Source: Belnapia arida
Lineage (GTDB): Bacteria; Pseudomonadota; Alphaproteobacteria; Acetobacterales; Acetobacteraceae
Assembly: GCF_016773205.1 (NCBI RefSeq)
Contig: NZ_JAETWB010000001.1
Location: 124,001 to 188,000, forward strand
DNA: 64,000 nucleotides
Direction: 5' to 3'
Shown: piece by piece, positions 34,210-44,416 of the stretch
How positions within the stretch are numbered: the first letter of the stretch is position 1
How the letters are laid out: every line of letters starts with the position of its first letter
Program-made: the position numbers and the translations under genes
Notes under the pieces: model-generated
What the model was told of the DNA's origin: nothing
Database searches by the model: none
What the model saw: only the letters and a program-made list of their open reading frames with translations

Positions 34210-35100
34210 ATGCCGACCATCACCACCGATGACGGGGTGGAACTGCACTATGAGGAGGCCGGTCACGGCACGCCGTTGGTCTTCGTCCATGAATTCGCCG
34301 GCGATGCGCGCAGCTGGGAGCCGCAGATGCGCTTCTTCGCCCGGCGCTACCGCTGCATCGCTTTCAACGCCCGCGGCTATCCGCCTTCGGCCGTGCCGCA
34401 TGACCCGGCTGCCTATTCCCAGGACCGCGCCACGGACGACATCGCCCAGGTGATCGAGCGCCTGGGCTTGGCGCCGGCGCATGTGGTCGGGCTTTCGATG
34501 GGCGCCTTCGCCACCTTGCATCTCGGCCTCCGCTACCCGCATCTGGCGCGCAGCCTGACCGCCGCGGGCGTCGGCTACGGCGCTGCCCCGGGCAAGCGCG
34601 ACCAGTTCCGCTCCGAGGTGGACGCGACCGCCGACCGCATCGCCGGGGAGGGCATGTGGAAGATGGCCAGGACCTATGGCCGCGGCCCGACCCGCCTGGT
34701 CTTCGAGGAAAAGGACCCGCGCGGCTATGCCGAGTTCATGTCCCAGCTCGCCGAGCACGACACCGATGGCGCCGTGCTGACCATGCGCGGCGTCCAGCGC
34801 GAGCGCCCGAGTCTGTTCGACCTGGAGGCCGAGTTCCGCAGGATGAAGTTGCCGACCTTCATCGTCTGCGGCGACGAGGACGACCCTACGCTGGAGCCCG
34901 GCCTCTTCCTCAAGCGCGCGATTGCCACCAGCGCCCTGCTGGTAATGCCCCGTTGCGGCCATGCCATGAACATCGAGGATCCGGACGGCTTCAACCGCGC
35001 CGTGCTCGACTTCATCACCTGGGTGGATGCAGGCCGCTGGTGGGAGCGCAACCCGGCGACGCTGGCCGGCGGGATCATCGCGGGGACGTCGAAGTCCTGA
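34210..35100 (+). CDS. alpha/beta hydrolase
   Basis: The 296-residue alpha/beta-fold hydrolase has the oxyanion loop VFVHEFAGDARSW, the nucleophile elbow GLSMGA, an acid Asp in CGDEDDPT and the base His in CGHAMNIEDP. The conserved RGYPPSAVP segment is typical of epoxide hydrolase/haloalkane-like and 3-oxoadipate enol-lactonase-like members. Substrate cannot be set. An AGGAGGG lies 11 bases ahead of the ATG, a long but workable spacing. It is divergent from the suf regulator and shares its 113-base intergenic region. Confidence 0.85.
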   Translation: MPTITTDDGVELHYEEAGHGTPLVFVHEFAGDARSWEPQMRFFARRYRCIAFNARGYPPSAVPHDPAAYSQDRATDDIAQVIERLGLAPAHVVGLSMGAFATLHLGLRYPHLARSLTAAGVGYGAAPGKRDQFRSEVDATADRIAGEGMWKMARTYGRGPTRLVFEEKDPRGYAEFMSQLAEHDTDGAVLTMRGVQRERPSLFDLEAEFRRMKLPTFIVCGDEDDPTLEPGLFLKRAIATSALLVMPRCGHAMNIEDPDGFNRAVLDFITWVDAGRWWERNPATLAGGIIAGTSKS

Positions 35101-35208
35101 GGATCCATCCGAGGCTGGCGCCCTGCTGCATGATCCATGGCGCCGGCTTTCGGTCCCGGGCGATCATGCCCTAGGCTGAGGGCCATCCCAGCCCAAGGAC
35201 CGACGGCG

Positions 35209-36498
35209 ATGGACAGCATCTCCCCAAGCGATACCGAAGCGGCGCTGGCGCAGGCGGCACGGCGCGTGCTGCCGGCGGGAGGCTTCGGCAATTTCGCCCC
35301 CGAGGTCATTCTCCGCGAGGGGCACGGCGGGCGGGTTTGGGATGTCGCCGGGCGGGAATATATCGACTACCTGCTCGGCTCCGGCCCGATGTTCCTCGGT
35401 CATAGCCATCCGGAGGTGCTGGCGGCGGTCGGGGCGCAACTGCCGCTCGGCACCACCTTCTTCGCCACCAGCGAGCCCGGCATCCGCCTCGCCGAGGCCA
35501 TCGTCGCCGCGCTGCCCTGCGCGGAGCAGTTGCGCTTCGTCTCCAGCGGGTCGGAGGCCGATATGTATGCGCTGCGGGTGGCGCGGGCCTTCCGCAAGCG
35601 CGACCGCATCCTCAAATTCGAGGGCGGTTACCATGGCATGTCCGACTGGGGGCTGATGAGCCTGGCGCCGAAGCAGCTCGCCAACTTCCCCGTCGCCGTG
35701 CCGGACTCCGCCGGTATCCCGCGCAGCGTGCGGGAAGAGGTGCTGGTCGCGCCCTTCAACGACCTGGAGACGGCGCGTAGCCTGATCGCCGAGCATCACG
35801 ACGAACTCGGAGCCATCATCCTGGAGCCCTTCCAGCGGCTGATCCCGCCGGCGCCGGGCTTCCTGCAGGGAATGCGGGAGCTGGCCACGCAATACGGCAT
35901 CCCGCTGATCTTCGACGAGGTCGTGACGGGCTTCCGCTTCTGCTACGGCGGGGCGCAGGACTACTACGGCGTGACGCCTGATCTCTGCACGCTCGGCAAG
36001 ATCATCGGCGGCGGCTTCCCGCTCGCGGCCATCGCCGGCCGGGCCGACATCATGGCGCATTTCGACCGCGGGATCGTCGGCGATGACGGCTTCCTCATGC
36101 AGGTCGGCACGCTGTCCGGCAATCCGGTCGCTTCGGTCGCCGGCCTCGCCACGCTCGAGGTGCTGCGCCGGCCCGGCGCCTATGACGGCGTCTTCGCCAT
36201 GGGCCGGCGGATGATGGCGGAAATGGAGGGGATGCTGCGCCGCCATGGCGTGCCGGGCCGCGCCGTTGGCGAGCCGCCTCTCTTCGACATCGTCTTCGCC
36301 GAGGAGGCGCCGCGCGACTATCGCGGCACGCTGCGGGCCGACGCGGCGGTGCAGCGCCATGTCAACGCCGTGCTGCGCGAGCGCGGCATCCTGAAGGGCG
36401 AGAGCAAATACTATCTCTCCACCGCGCATGACGCACGGGACGAGGCGCAGACGCTGGAGGCCTTCGAGGCCGCGCTGGCATCCCTGCCGCGCGGCTGA
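35209..36498 (+). CDS. class III PLP aminotransferase, glutamate-1-semialdehyde aminomutase-like
   Basis: The 429-residue fold-type I PLP enzyme has VWDVAGREYIDYLLGSGPMFLGHSHPEV, SSGSEADMYALRVAR, IFDEVVTGFR and the Lys of LGKIIGGGFPLAAIAG. It resembles HemL more than omega-aminotransferases, but it lacks the near-identical HemL surroundings. It is better called a HemL-like catabolic transaminase or aminomutase. AAGGA precedes the chosen ATG by about nine bases. It follows the hydrolase gene by 108 bases on the same strand. Confidence 0.85.
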   Translation: MDSISPSDTEAALAQAARRVLPAGGFGNFAPEVILREGHGGRVWDVAGREYIDYLLGSGPMFLGHSHPEVLAAVGAQLPLGTTFFATSEPGIRLAEAIVAALPCAEQLRFVSSGSEADMYALRVARAFRKRDRILKFEGGYHGMSDWGLMSLAPKQLANFPVAVPDSAGIPRSVREEVLVAPFNDLETARSLIAEHHDELGAIILEPFQRLIPPAPGFLQGMRELATQYGIPLIFDEVVTGFRFCYGGAQDYYGVTPDLCTLGKIIGGGFPLAAIAGRADIMAHFDRGIVGDDGFLMQVGTLSGNPVASVAGLATLEVLRRPGAYDGVFAMGRRMMAEMEGMLRRHGVPGRAVGEPPLFDIVFAEEAPRDYRGTLRADAAVQRHVNAVLRERGILKGESKYYLSTAHDARDEAQTLEAFEAALASLPRG

Positions 36499-36501
36499 GG
36501 G

Positions 36502-37167
36502 TCAGCCCCGGCCGTTGCGGCGCGGAGCAGGGCCGGCAGCGGCCTCGGGCGGCGCCGCGCCCGCCGGACGGCCGGCATCGAAGCCGAGGAAGCCGATCGC
36601 CGGGTTGGGCGAGCCGCCATCCCCGGCCCAGAGCCGTGGATTGGCAACGCGCTGCACCGGATTCGCCACCGGCCGCTCGGCCGCCGGCGCGGCGTTCCGC
36701 CGCGGTGCCGGGCGTGGGGCGACGGCGGGCGTCACCGGCTCCGTGGGCGGCAATGGGGCGCCCTGGCTGCCGCTGCTGCCGCGCACCGAAAGCAGGAAGA
36801 AGAGGATCTCGCTCCGTCCCTGATCCACCGCGGCGTCGATGGGCGAAAGACCGAGCACGTTGCGCGACCCGATATCGGCCCCGCGCCCGACCGCCTCCCG
36901 CGCCGCCGCGATGTCGCCTCGGTTGATGGCGTCGAAGAGTGCTGCGTTCGGCCCGAGGTTCTGGCCCGGATCCGCCGGGATCGGCTCAGGTGCCCGGCGG
37001 TATTGCAGGCCGGGGAGGGCAGCCGGCGGTGGGCGGCTCGCCTCGGTCGGCGCGTCGGTCAACCCACCGGCACGGCCGCCACGGCCGAATTGGGCCGCAG
37101 CTTCCGGGATCGGCAGGGCGAAGAGCGCGGCGAGCGCCAGGGGCGGGAACAGGGCAGGGGAGCGCAT
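36502..37167 (-). CDS. secreted ankyrin-repeat protein
   Basis: The 221-residue protein starts with a signal peptide (ALFPPLALAALFALPIPEAAAQ). One to two ankyrin repeats follow at about residues 72-128 (AALFDAINRGDIAAAREAV, SPIDAAVDQGRSEILFFLLS). A long Pro/Ala-rich low-complexity tail lies after that. Ankyrin repeats usually bind proteins; the partner here is unknown. It is probably periplasmic. It is convergent with the aminotransferase gene, only three bases apart, and follows the MoxR/DUF4159 unit by 43 bases. Confidence 0.75.
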   Translation of the reverse strand: MRSPALFPPLALAALFALPIPEAAAQFGRGGRAGGLTDAPTEASRPPPAALPGLQYRRAPEPIPADPGQNLGPNAALFDAINRGDIAAAREAVGRGADIGSRNVLGLSPIDAAVDQGRSEILFFLLSVRGSSGSQGAPLPPTEPVTPAVAPRPAPRRNAAPAAERPVANPVQRVANPRLWAGDGGSPNPAIGFLGFDAGRPAGAAPPEAAAGPAPRRNGRG

Positions 37168-37210
37168 GCCCTTCCCATACCCAATCCCGCCCTCCGCCGC
37201 CAGCGATGCC

Positions 37211-37552
37211 TCAGCGGCAGTCGTCGCCGCGCGCGGTGAAGGACTGCACCCGGCTTTCCTTCAGAGCGAAGGTGATGTCGCAGGAGCGGGTCAGCAGCAC
37301 CGGGCCGCCGAACCGATAGGGGGCGAAGCGGCCATAGGGATAGCCCCAATAGGGGTCCAGCTGATGCAGCACCTGGCGCCGCTCCTCATATTGCAGGAAG
37401 CGGAGGCCACCGGTGTCATAAGTGCGGTTGGGGACGCCGAAGGTCTCGACGACATGCAATTCGCTCTGGCCGATGGTGGCGGCAAGGCGGCTTTCGAGGC
37501 TCGGGCCGGTGGCGCAGCCTGCGAGCAGAACCAGGGGCAGCAGCCGGCGCAT
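37211..37552 (-). CDS. small lipoprotein at the end of the DUF4159 operon
   Basis: The 113-residue protein has signal peptide MRRLLPLVLLAGC with lipobox LAGC at Cys13. The mature part carries LHVVETFGVPNRTYDTGG and LRFLQYEERR, resembling the small BamE/SmpA-like fold in which a G-x-P-x2 strand is followed by a beta-hairpin. The C-terminus has two further cysteines (SCDITF and DDCR) that could pair. Its ATG overlaps the stop of the large membrane protein as TGATG, so it belongs to that operon. Confidence 0.7.
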   Translation of the reverse strand: MRRLLPLVLLAGCATGPSLESRLAATIGQSELHVVETFGVPNRTYDTGGLRFLQYEERRQVLHQLDPYWGYPYGRFAPYRFGGPVLLTRSCDITFALKESRVQSFTARGDDCR

Positions 37553-39657
37553 CAACGTCCCTCCCGCCGCCAGGCAAAAACGGCAAGGCCGAGCACCATC
37601 GGCAGGGCCAGCCAGGGCGGCAGCAGCGGCATGGCGGAAATGCCGGTCACCGTATGGTCGCCATTGCGGCGGAGGCCGACCCAGCCGGTCTGTGCGTCGC
37701 CGCCGCGCGAATCCCGTCCGAGGCCGACGCGGCGCAGCTCCGGCAGGGCGGGCTCGGCCGCGCTGCCGAGCCAGCGCGCGGCACCTCCGGTCGCGGCGAG
37801 GATCGGGGCGAGGCGCGCCGGGTCGGCACGAAGATCGGCGACTTCGGCCGGGTTGGCGGCCGCCGCGGCGGCGAAGGCGCTGCGCCGCCCATCCGAGACC
37901 TGCCAGACGCCGGGCTGCTCGGCCAGTAGCCGGGCCGCAGCATGGCCACCAGGTCCGGCTTCGAGCAACCGGCGCTGCGTGCTGCCATCGGGGGCGGTGA
38001 TGGTCACCTCGGGCGGCGGGCCGGCCTCCAGGCTGCGGCGCTGGATGCCGAGCTGGCCGGCTTCGATGCGGGCGGTCAGGTCTTCCTCCTCGAGCTCGGG
38101 TTCGCGCATCAACCAATGCGCAGCGCGGCGGAGGAGTTCCGCCTGCGGCCCGCCGCCGTCATGGCCGCGTGACCACAGCCAGATATGGTCGGACAGCAGC
38201 AGCGCAACACGGCCTTCCCCGACGCGGTCGAGCAGCAGCAGGGGGGCGCCGTCGGCCGCATCCATCACCGCCGTGCCGCCGCGCTGGTCGACGCGGAGGC
38301 TGCGGTACCAGCGGCCCCAGCTTGCCGCCTGCCGCTCGTCCGGGTTGGCGCCGGTAAGGCCTTCGGTGACGGGGTGGCGGGCGCCGACCGTCGTCACGCT
38401 TGGGCGAAAGGCGCCTTCGGCGACGGCGGATTGCCCCGCCCCGGCGGCCGGCCGCGCCGGCAGCACTGCGCCGAGCGGCGTGTTGGCGAGGCTCGTCGGG
38501 CCGGCGAATTCTGGGCCGACCGACATCAGCAGCGCGCCGCCGCCGCGAACGTAATCGGCGATGTTGCGCAGATAGGCCGGCGGCAGGATGCCGCGATTGG
38601 CGAAGCGGTCGAAGACGACAAGGTCGAATTCGCGCAGCTTCACTTGGAACAGCTCGCGCACCGGAAAGGCGATCAGCGCCAGCTCGTTGAGCGGGGTCAG
38701 GTCGTCCTTCTCCGGCGGCCGGAGGATGGTGAAGTGGACGAGGTCGACGCCCGGATCGGCCTTCAGCAGGCGGCGCCAGGTGCGCTCGCCCGCATGCGGC
38801 TCGCCGGAGACGAGCAGTACGCGCAGCCGGTCGCGCACGCCGGTGATCGTGACGACGGCGCGGTTGTTGAGCTCCGAGACCTCGCCCGGCCGTGCCTCGG
38901 CGGCGAGTTCGACAACGGTCGGGCCGCCACGCTCGATCGGCACCTCGATATGATGCTCGCGGCCGATGGGGACGCTTTCGATGCGGGCCGGCGCGCCGTC
39001 GCGGCGGATCGAGAGGCGGGCGGCGCCCGCCGCGTTCGGCACGCCGAGATCCTCGACGGCGACGCGCAGCTCGACCGAGCGGCCGACGATGCCGAAGCCC
39101 GGCGCCTCGACAACCCGCAGCCGGCGGTCCGTCTCGCCCGGGCGGCCGGGGAGCAGGGCGTGGAAGGGCGCCTCGATGGGGGATGCGGCCGGCACGTCAT
39201 GCACCTGCCCATCGGTCAGCGCGATGACGCCGGCGAGGCGGGCGCGGGGGATGTCGGCGAGCGCCCGCTCGGTCGCGGTGAAGAGGCGCGTGCCCTGGTT
39301 GCCGCCCTCCGGCACCTCGACGGTGCGGAGCTCCAGATCGGGGAGCTTCGCCGCGCGCGCCTCGATGCCGGCACGCGCCGCCTCGATCTGCTGGGCGCGG
39401 CTGCCGATGCGGGCGCTGTCGCTGCGGTCCACCACCAGCAGGGCGATATCCGGCCGCGTCTCCCGCGTCTCCTCCACGAGGCGCGGATTGGCCAGCGCCA
39501 GCAGCAGCAGGGCGAAGGTCAGCGCCCGCAGCGCCACGCCGCGGGCCCGCCGCAGCACGGCCGGGACCAGCGCCAGCACCGCCAGCACGGCGAGGGCCGC
39601 GATCAGCCAGGCCGGCAGGACAGGGGCGAAGTCGATGCCCGAAAGCGCCTGCTGCAT
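37552..39657 (-). CDS. large membrane protein with GATase-like domain, DUF4159 partner
   Basis: The 701-residue protein has two N-terminal transmembrane helices (about 15-60), a VWA-like region with LLVVDRSDSARIGSR and VIALTDGQVHD, and Ig-like beta domains. Near the middle is a class I glutamine-amidotransferase-like domain (LLVSGEPHAGERTWRRLLKAD, YVRGGGALLMSVGPEF). A final transmembrane helix is at the C-terminus. These proteins accompany BatA/DUF4159 proteins in alphaproteobacteria and their function is unknown. The start overlaps the DUF4159 gene stop as TGATG. Confidence 0.75.
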   Translation of the reverse strand: MQQALSGIDFAPVLPAWLIAALAVLAVLALVPAVLRRARGVALRALTFALLLLALANPRLVEETRETRPDIALLVVDRSDSARIGSRAQQIEAARAGIEARAAKLPDLELRTVEVPEGGNQGTRLFTATERALADIPRARLAGVIALTDGQVHDVPAASPIEAPFHALLPGRPGETDRRLRVVEAPGFGIVGRSVELRVAVEDLGVPNAAGAARLSIRRDGAPARIESVPIGREHHIEVPIERGGPTVVELAAEARPGEVSELNNRAVVTITGVRDRLRVLLVSGEPHAGERTWRRLLKADPGVDLVHFTILRPPEKDDLTPLNELALIAFPVRELFQVKLREFDLVVFDRFANRGILPPAYLRNIADYVRGGGALLMSVGPEFAGPTSLANTPLGAVLPARPAAGAGQSAVAEGAFRPSVTTVGARHPVTEGLTGANPDERQAASWGRWYRSLRVDQRGGTAVMDAADGAPLLLLDRVGEGRVALLLSDHIWLWSRGHDGGGPQAELLRRAAHWLMREPELEEEDLTARIEAGQLGIQRRSLEAGPPPEVTITAPDGSTQRRLLEAGPGGHAAARLLAEQPGVWQVSDGRRSAFAAAAAANPAEVADLRADPARLAPILAATGGAARWLGSAAEPALPELRRVGLGRDSRGGDAQTGWVGLRRNGDHTVTGISAMPLLPPWLALPMVLGLAVFAWRREGR

Positions 39658-42374
39658 CAGTTGCCGAGCCTTTCAAGGATGGCCGGCACATGCACCTGGT
39701 CGCCCTTGTAGTTGCCGGTGAGGGCGTACATCACGAGGTTCATGCCGAAGCGGTAGGCCAGCGTCCGCTGCCGCGTGCCGCCGGGGATGGTGGCGAAGGG
39801 GTTCTGCCCGCGGGCGTCGATGGCCCAGGCGCTGGCCCAGTCATGCCCGCCGATGATGACGGGCGAGACGCTGTCATTCGCCCGGTCCTGGTCGCGCGCC
39901 ACCCAGACCTGGCCGCCGGAGAAGCGGCCGGGCAGGTCGGGCAGCAGGTAGAAGGCGCGTTTCAGCACATGGTCCTCGCCGATCGGGGCGAGGGGCGGGA
40001 TGGCGAGGTCGCGGGTTACCCGCCGCAGCGCCGAGCGGGCGCCGGGGGTGAACCCCTCGCCCGAGCCCTCGTCGCGCGTGTCGAAGAGGATGATGCCGCC
40101 GTTGCGCATGAACTCGTTCAGGGCGCTGACGGCCCTGGCATCCGGCTGCGGCGCCTCGGCCGTCACCACCCAGTAGAGCAGCGGGTAGAAGGAGAGGTCG
40201 TCCGCTCCCGGCGTGACCGCCGCCGGGTCGGCGAGGGCGGTGGCGGAGCGGCGGTTGATGAAATCGGACAGGCCGACGAGGCCCATCCGCTGCACCTCGT
40301 CGAGCCCCGCATCGCCGGTGGCGACGAAGGCGAGGCGGGTGGCGAGCGCGGACGCCGGGTCCGTATTCTGGGCCGAAATTTGGGCCGAGGCCGGCTGGGC
40401 CAGCGCCAGTAGCGCGAGCAGGGCGAAGCCAGGCCGGAGCAGCCCGCGCAACCGAAGGCCGATCAGCAGATCGGCGGCGAGCAGCAGCAGCGCCGCGGCC
40501 AGCAGCCAAGGGCCGAGATCGCGCTCGGCCGGTACGCCTCCGATGTCCATCAGCCCGGTCCCGGGCGGCGGCGGCGGCGCGGCGCGCAGGGCGGGGATGG
40601 CGCCGCCGAGATTGAGCGCCCGCCGGTAGGCGATGGCCGATGGGTCCTGCCCCGGCGTGCCGTACCAGCCGGGCGGGTTGCGCGGCGAGGGCGCCGTCGT
40701 CTCGACCTGCGAGGCGAGGATGGCCGCTGCCGCAGGCGGCGCCGGGCCGAGCCGGCCGAAGCCGTCCAGCGTCTCGATCGGGGCCAATGGCGCCTCGCTC
40801 TCGGCGCCCTGGACACCGGCCGAGAGCGCTACGATCCGCCGCAGCATCTGCACGAACAGGCCCGAGAGCGGCAGGTTCGACCATTCGGCATTGGCGGTGA
40901 CGTGGAACAGCACGATCCGCCCACTGCCACGCGATTCGGCCGTGACCAACGGTGTGCCATCGCTCAGCCGCGCCCAGCTGCGCTCGGTGAGGCGGGGCGA
41001 AGGCTCGGCGAGGACCTGTCGCTCTACCGTCACCTCGGCCGGGATGGCGAGGCCGGCGAAGGGCGATCCCTCGGGGAAGGGGGCGAGGTGCTGCGGCTGC
41101 TCCCAGGACAGCGAGCCGCCAAGCTGGCGCTCGGCCCGCAGCGGCACCGGCAGCAGGCTATCCGGATGATCGGCCAGGCGCGGTCCGGCGAAGCGGATCA
41201 GCGTGCCGCCGGCCTCCACCCAGCGGGTTAGCGCCTCCCGCTCCGGCCCCTCGGCGACGGGGCGGTCGGCCAGCGCCAGCACGGCGATGGGGCGGGCCAG
41301 CAGCCGGTCAAGCGGGCTGCGGCGCAGTTCCGCAAAGGGTGCGAGCGCGCGGTCCAGGTAGAAGAGGTCGCCGATGAGCGGCGCATCGGCGCTTTCCTCG
41401 ACGCCCGGCAGCAGGCCGACCGGGCGTCGGCGGAAGCGCTCGTCGAGCAGGGTGACGGCGCCGGAGCCCGCGGTGTTCTCGATCTCCAGCCGCACGACCT
41501 GGTTGCGGATCTCGACCGGCAGGTCGAGCGTCGCCTCGCCCTCCGTCGCCCCGGCGGCGAGTGGAATCGTCGCCCGGCCGAGGGCGCGCCCGTCGCCGGT
41601 GCGCGCCAGGACCACCGCCTCGCTCGCCACCGGCAGCGGCAGCTGCTGGAGGCGAAGGCGCAGCCGGTCGGCTTCCGCCGCGGGCAGCAGCAGCAGGCGC
41701 AGGGGCCGGCCCTCGGCGCGAGCCAGGGTGAGGGCGCCGGCACCGGCAAGCGCCTCGGCGAGGGCGGAAGGCGCGTGCTCCACCCCGTCGCTGAGGTCGA
41801 GGGTGGCGATCGGCCCCGGATTGGCGGCGCGCCAGGCGCGGAAGGCAACAAGCGCGGCGGCGTGGTCCGGCGCCCAGGGCTTCGGGCGAAGCGCGGCAAG
41901 GCGGCTGCGGAGATCCTCGGCCGGCATGGGGCCGATGACGCGCGGCGGCTCCGCGGTCTCGGCCGGCGTGGTGGCGAGCAGGGCGGCGCGGCGGCCCTCG
42001 CGCCCGGCGCGGTCGAGCGCGCCCCCGGCGGCCGCCATGCGCGCCGGCCAGTCCTCGGCCGAGGCCCAGCCGTCATCGATGACGAGCAGCAGCGTGCCCT
42101 CGCCCGCAGTCCCCGCGCCCGGCCCCAGCACCGGCCGCGCCAGGCCGAGGATCAGCAGGGCGGCAGCAGCGATCCGCAGCAGCAACAGCCACCAGGGCGT
42201 GCGCGAGGGCGTCTCCTCGGCGACGGGCAGGTCGCGCAGCAGGCGGAGGGCAGGAAAGGCGATGCGGCGCGGCGCCGGCGGCGTCACCCGCAGCAGCCAC
42301 CACAGCACGGGCAGCGCCGGCAACGCCAGCAACAGCCAGGGGGCAGCGAAGGCGATGGGCCCAAGGTTCAGCAT
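39657..42374 (-). CDS. BatA-N-terminal/DUF4159 membrane protein
   Basis: The 905-residue inner-membrane protein begins with the BatA N-terminal region, two transmembrane helices around FAAPWLLLALPALPVLWWLL and LLRIAAAALLILGLARPVLG. A VWA-like extracytoplasmic part containing LLVIDDGWASAEDW comes next. Further helices lie near residues 620-660, and the C-terminal DUF4159 domain spans about 690-905 (YPLLYWVV, GGIILFDTRDEG, FGMNLVMYALTGNYKGD). It is likely a structural part of the MoxR-dependent envelope complex encoded here. Function is not established. Confidence 0.8.
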   Translation of the reverse strand: MLNLGPIAFAAPWLLLALPALPVLWWLLRVTPPAPRRIAFPALRLLRDLPVAEETPSRTPWWLLLLRIAAAALLILGLARPVLGPGAGTAGEGTLLLVIDDGWASAEDWPARMAAAGGALDRAGREGRRAALLATTPAETAEPPRVIGPMPAEDLRSRLAALRPKPWAPDHAAALVAFRAWRAANPGPIATLDLSDGVEHAPSALAEALAGAGALTLARAEGRPLRLLLLPAAEADRLRLRLQQLPLPVASEAVVLARTGDGRALGRATIPLAAGATEGEATLDLPVEIRNQVVRLEIENTAGSGAVTLLDERFRRRPVGLLPGVEESADAPLIGDLFYLDRALAPFAELRRSPLDRLLARPIAVLALADRPVAEGPEREALTRWVEAGGTLIRFAGPRLADHPDSLLPVPLRAERQLGGSLSWEQPQHLAPFPEGSPFAGLAIPAEVTVERQVLAEPSPRLTERSWARLSDGTPLVTAESRGSGRIVLFHVTANAEWSNLPLSGLFVQMLRRIVALSAGVQGAESEAPLAPIETLDGFGRLGPAPPAAAAILASQVETTAPSPRNPPGWYGTPGQDPSAIAYRRALNLGGAIPALRAAPPPPPGTGLMDIGGVPAERDLGPWLLAAALLLLAADLLIGLRLRGLLRPGFALLALLALAQPASAQISAQNTDPASALATRLAFVATGDAGLDEVQRMGLVGLSDFINRRSATALADPAAVTPGADDLSFYPLLYWVVTAEAPQPDARAVSALNEFMRNGGIILFDTRDEGSGEGFTPGARSALRRVTRDLAIPPLAPIGEDHVLKRAFYLLPDLPGRFSGGQVWVARDQDRANDSVSPVIIGGHDWASAWAIDARGQNPFATIPGGTRQRTLAYRFGMNLVMYALTGNYKGDQVHVPAILERLGN

Positions 42375-42426
42375 CGGGCCCTCAAGGAGTGGGACAAGGC
42401 GTCACTCCACCTAGATTGGGATGAAT

Positions 42427-43248
42427 TCAGTCCGGCGCGAGGGCCTGCCAGAGCGCCAGCAAGGCCTGTGCCGGGGGCTGGTCGGTGCGATGGGTGAGGA
42501 AGGTCCAGCCTGCCGCCGCGGCGATGGCGGCGAGCCCGGCACGGTGCTGCCGCAGCCGTTCGGCATAGAGGCTGCGCACCATCTCCACCCGCGGCACCAG
42601 GACCGAGGCATCGCCCGCCCATTCGAACAGGACGCGGCCGCTGTAGTGCCGGTTGCTCTCGCCGAGCGTTTCCTCCTCCGGGTCGAGCACCTGGAGAACG
42701 TGCCCACGCACCGGCCGGGCGGCGAGTGCTGCGACCGCGGCATGGATCTTCTCAAGCGGGGCGAGGAAATCACCGATCAGCACGCACCGGGCATGGCGCG
42801 GCAGGCTGGGATCATTGGGTGGCAGGGAACGCGACTTGCCGATGGCCGAGACGGTCTCGACCACGGTGGTGAGGCCCGCCCGGCCGGCATGGCTGCGCCC
42901 GCCGCCGCCGATCAGCCGCACCCGCTCGCCGCCGCGCAGCACGAGGGAAGCGAGTGCGGCGAGCAGCAGGTCGGCCCGCTCCCGCTTCGAGGGGCGGCCG
43001 GGGCCGGAAGTCCACTCCATGGAGCGGGAGGCATCACTCCAGAGGGCGACGGTCTGAGCTGCCTCCCATTCCGTCTCGCGGATGAAGAGCCGGTCGGAAC
43101 GGGCGCTCTGCCTCCAGTCGATGCGCGTGGCGGAATCGCCGGGGAGGAAGGGGCGGTACTGCCAGAAGGCATCGCCCTGGCCGCTGCGGCGCCGGCCATG
43201 GACGCCTTGAAGCACGGTGGCGGCGACGCGGTCGGCGGCGACCACCAA
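42427..43248 (-). CDS. DUF58 domain protein
   Basis: The product has 273 residues with the DUF58 core GVHGRRRSGQGDAFWQYRPF, LPGDSATRIDWRQSARSD and LFIRETEWE, followed by a VWA-like domain with LWSDASRSMEW and CVLIGDFLAPLE. DUF58 proteins are nearly always partnered with MoxR ATPases. The GTG used here may not be the true start, since conserved-looking codons (LQAEALGARLPPL) continue upstream and a TTG precedes it. The gene is 53 bases downstream of moxR. Confidence 0.85.
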   Translation of the reverse strand: MVVAADRVAATVLQGVHGRRRSGQGDAFWQYRPFLPGDSATRIDWRQSARSDRLFIRETEWEAAQTVALWSDASRSMEWTSGPGRPSKRERADLLLAALASLVLRGGERVRLIGGGGRSHAGRAGLTTVVETVSAIGKSRSLPPNDPSLPRHARCVLIGDFLAPLEKIHAAVAALAARPVRGHVLQVLDPEEETLGESNRHYSGRVLFEWAGDASVLVPRVEMVRSLYAERLRQHRAGLAAIAAAAGWTFLTHRTDQPPAQALLALWQALAPD

Positions 43249-43301
43249 CGGCGGCAGGCGGGCGCCGAGCGCCTCGGCCTGGAGCGTCTTCGCCGGGGCG
43301 C

Positions 43302-44324
<1,023 letters not shown>

Positions 44325-44416
44325 CCCAGGCTCGATCCCTATATGACCCCCAGCGCTTCCTATTCGAGGCGCCCCGGGGACGGATCGCGTCACGGGACAG
44401 GGAGCGGCAGTAGCCT

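Noticed and set aside
35209-36498. Calling the aminotransferase hemL
   Set aside because: The PLP motif is shared, but overall sequence is less conserved than HemL normally is, and no haem-pathway gene is near.
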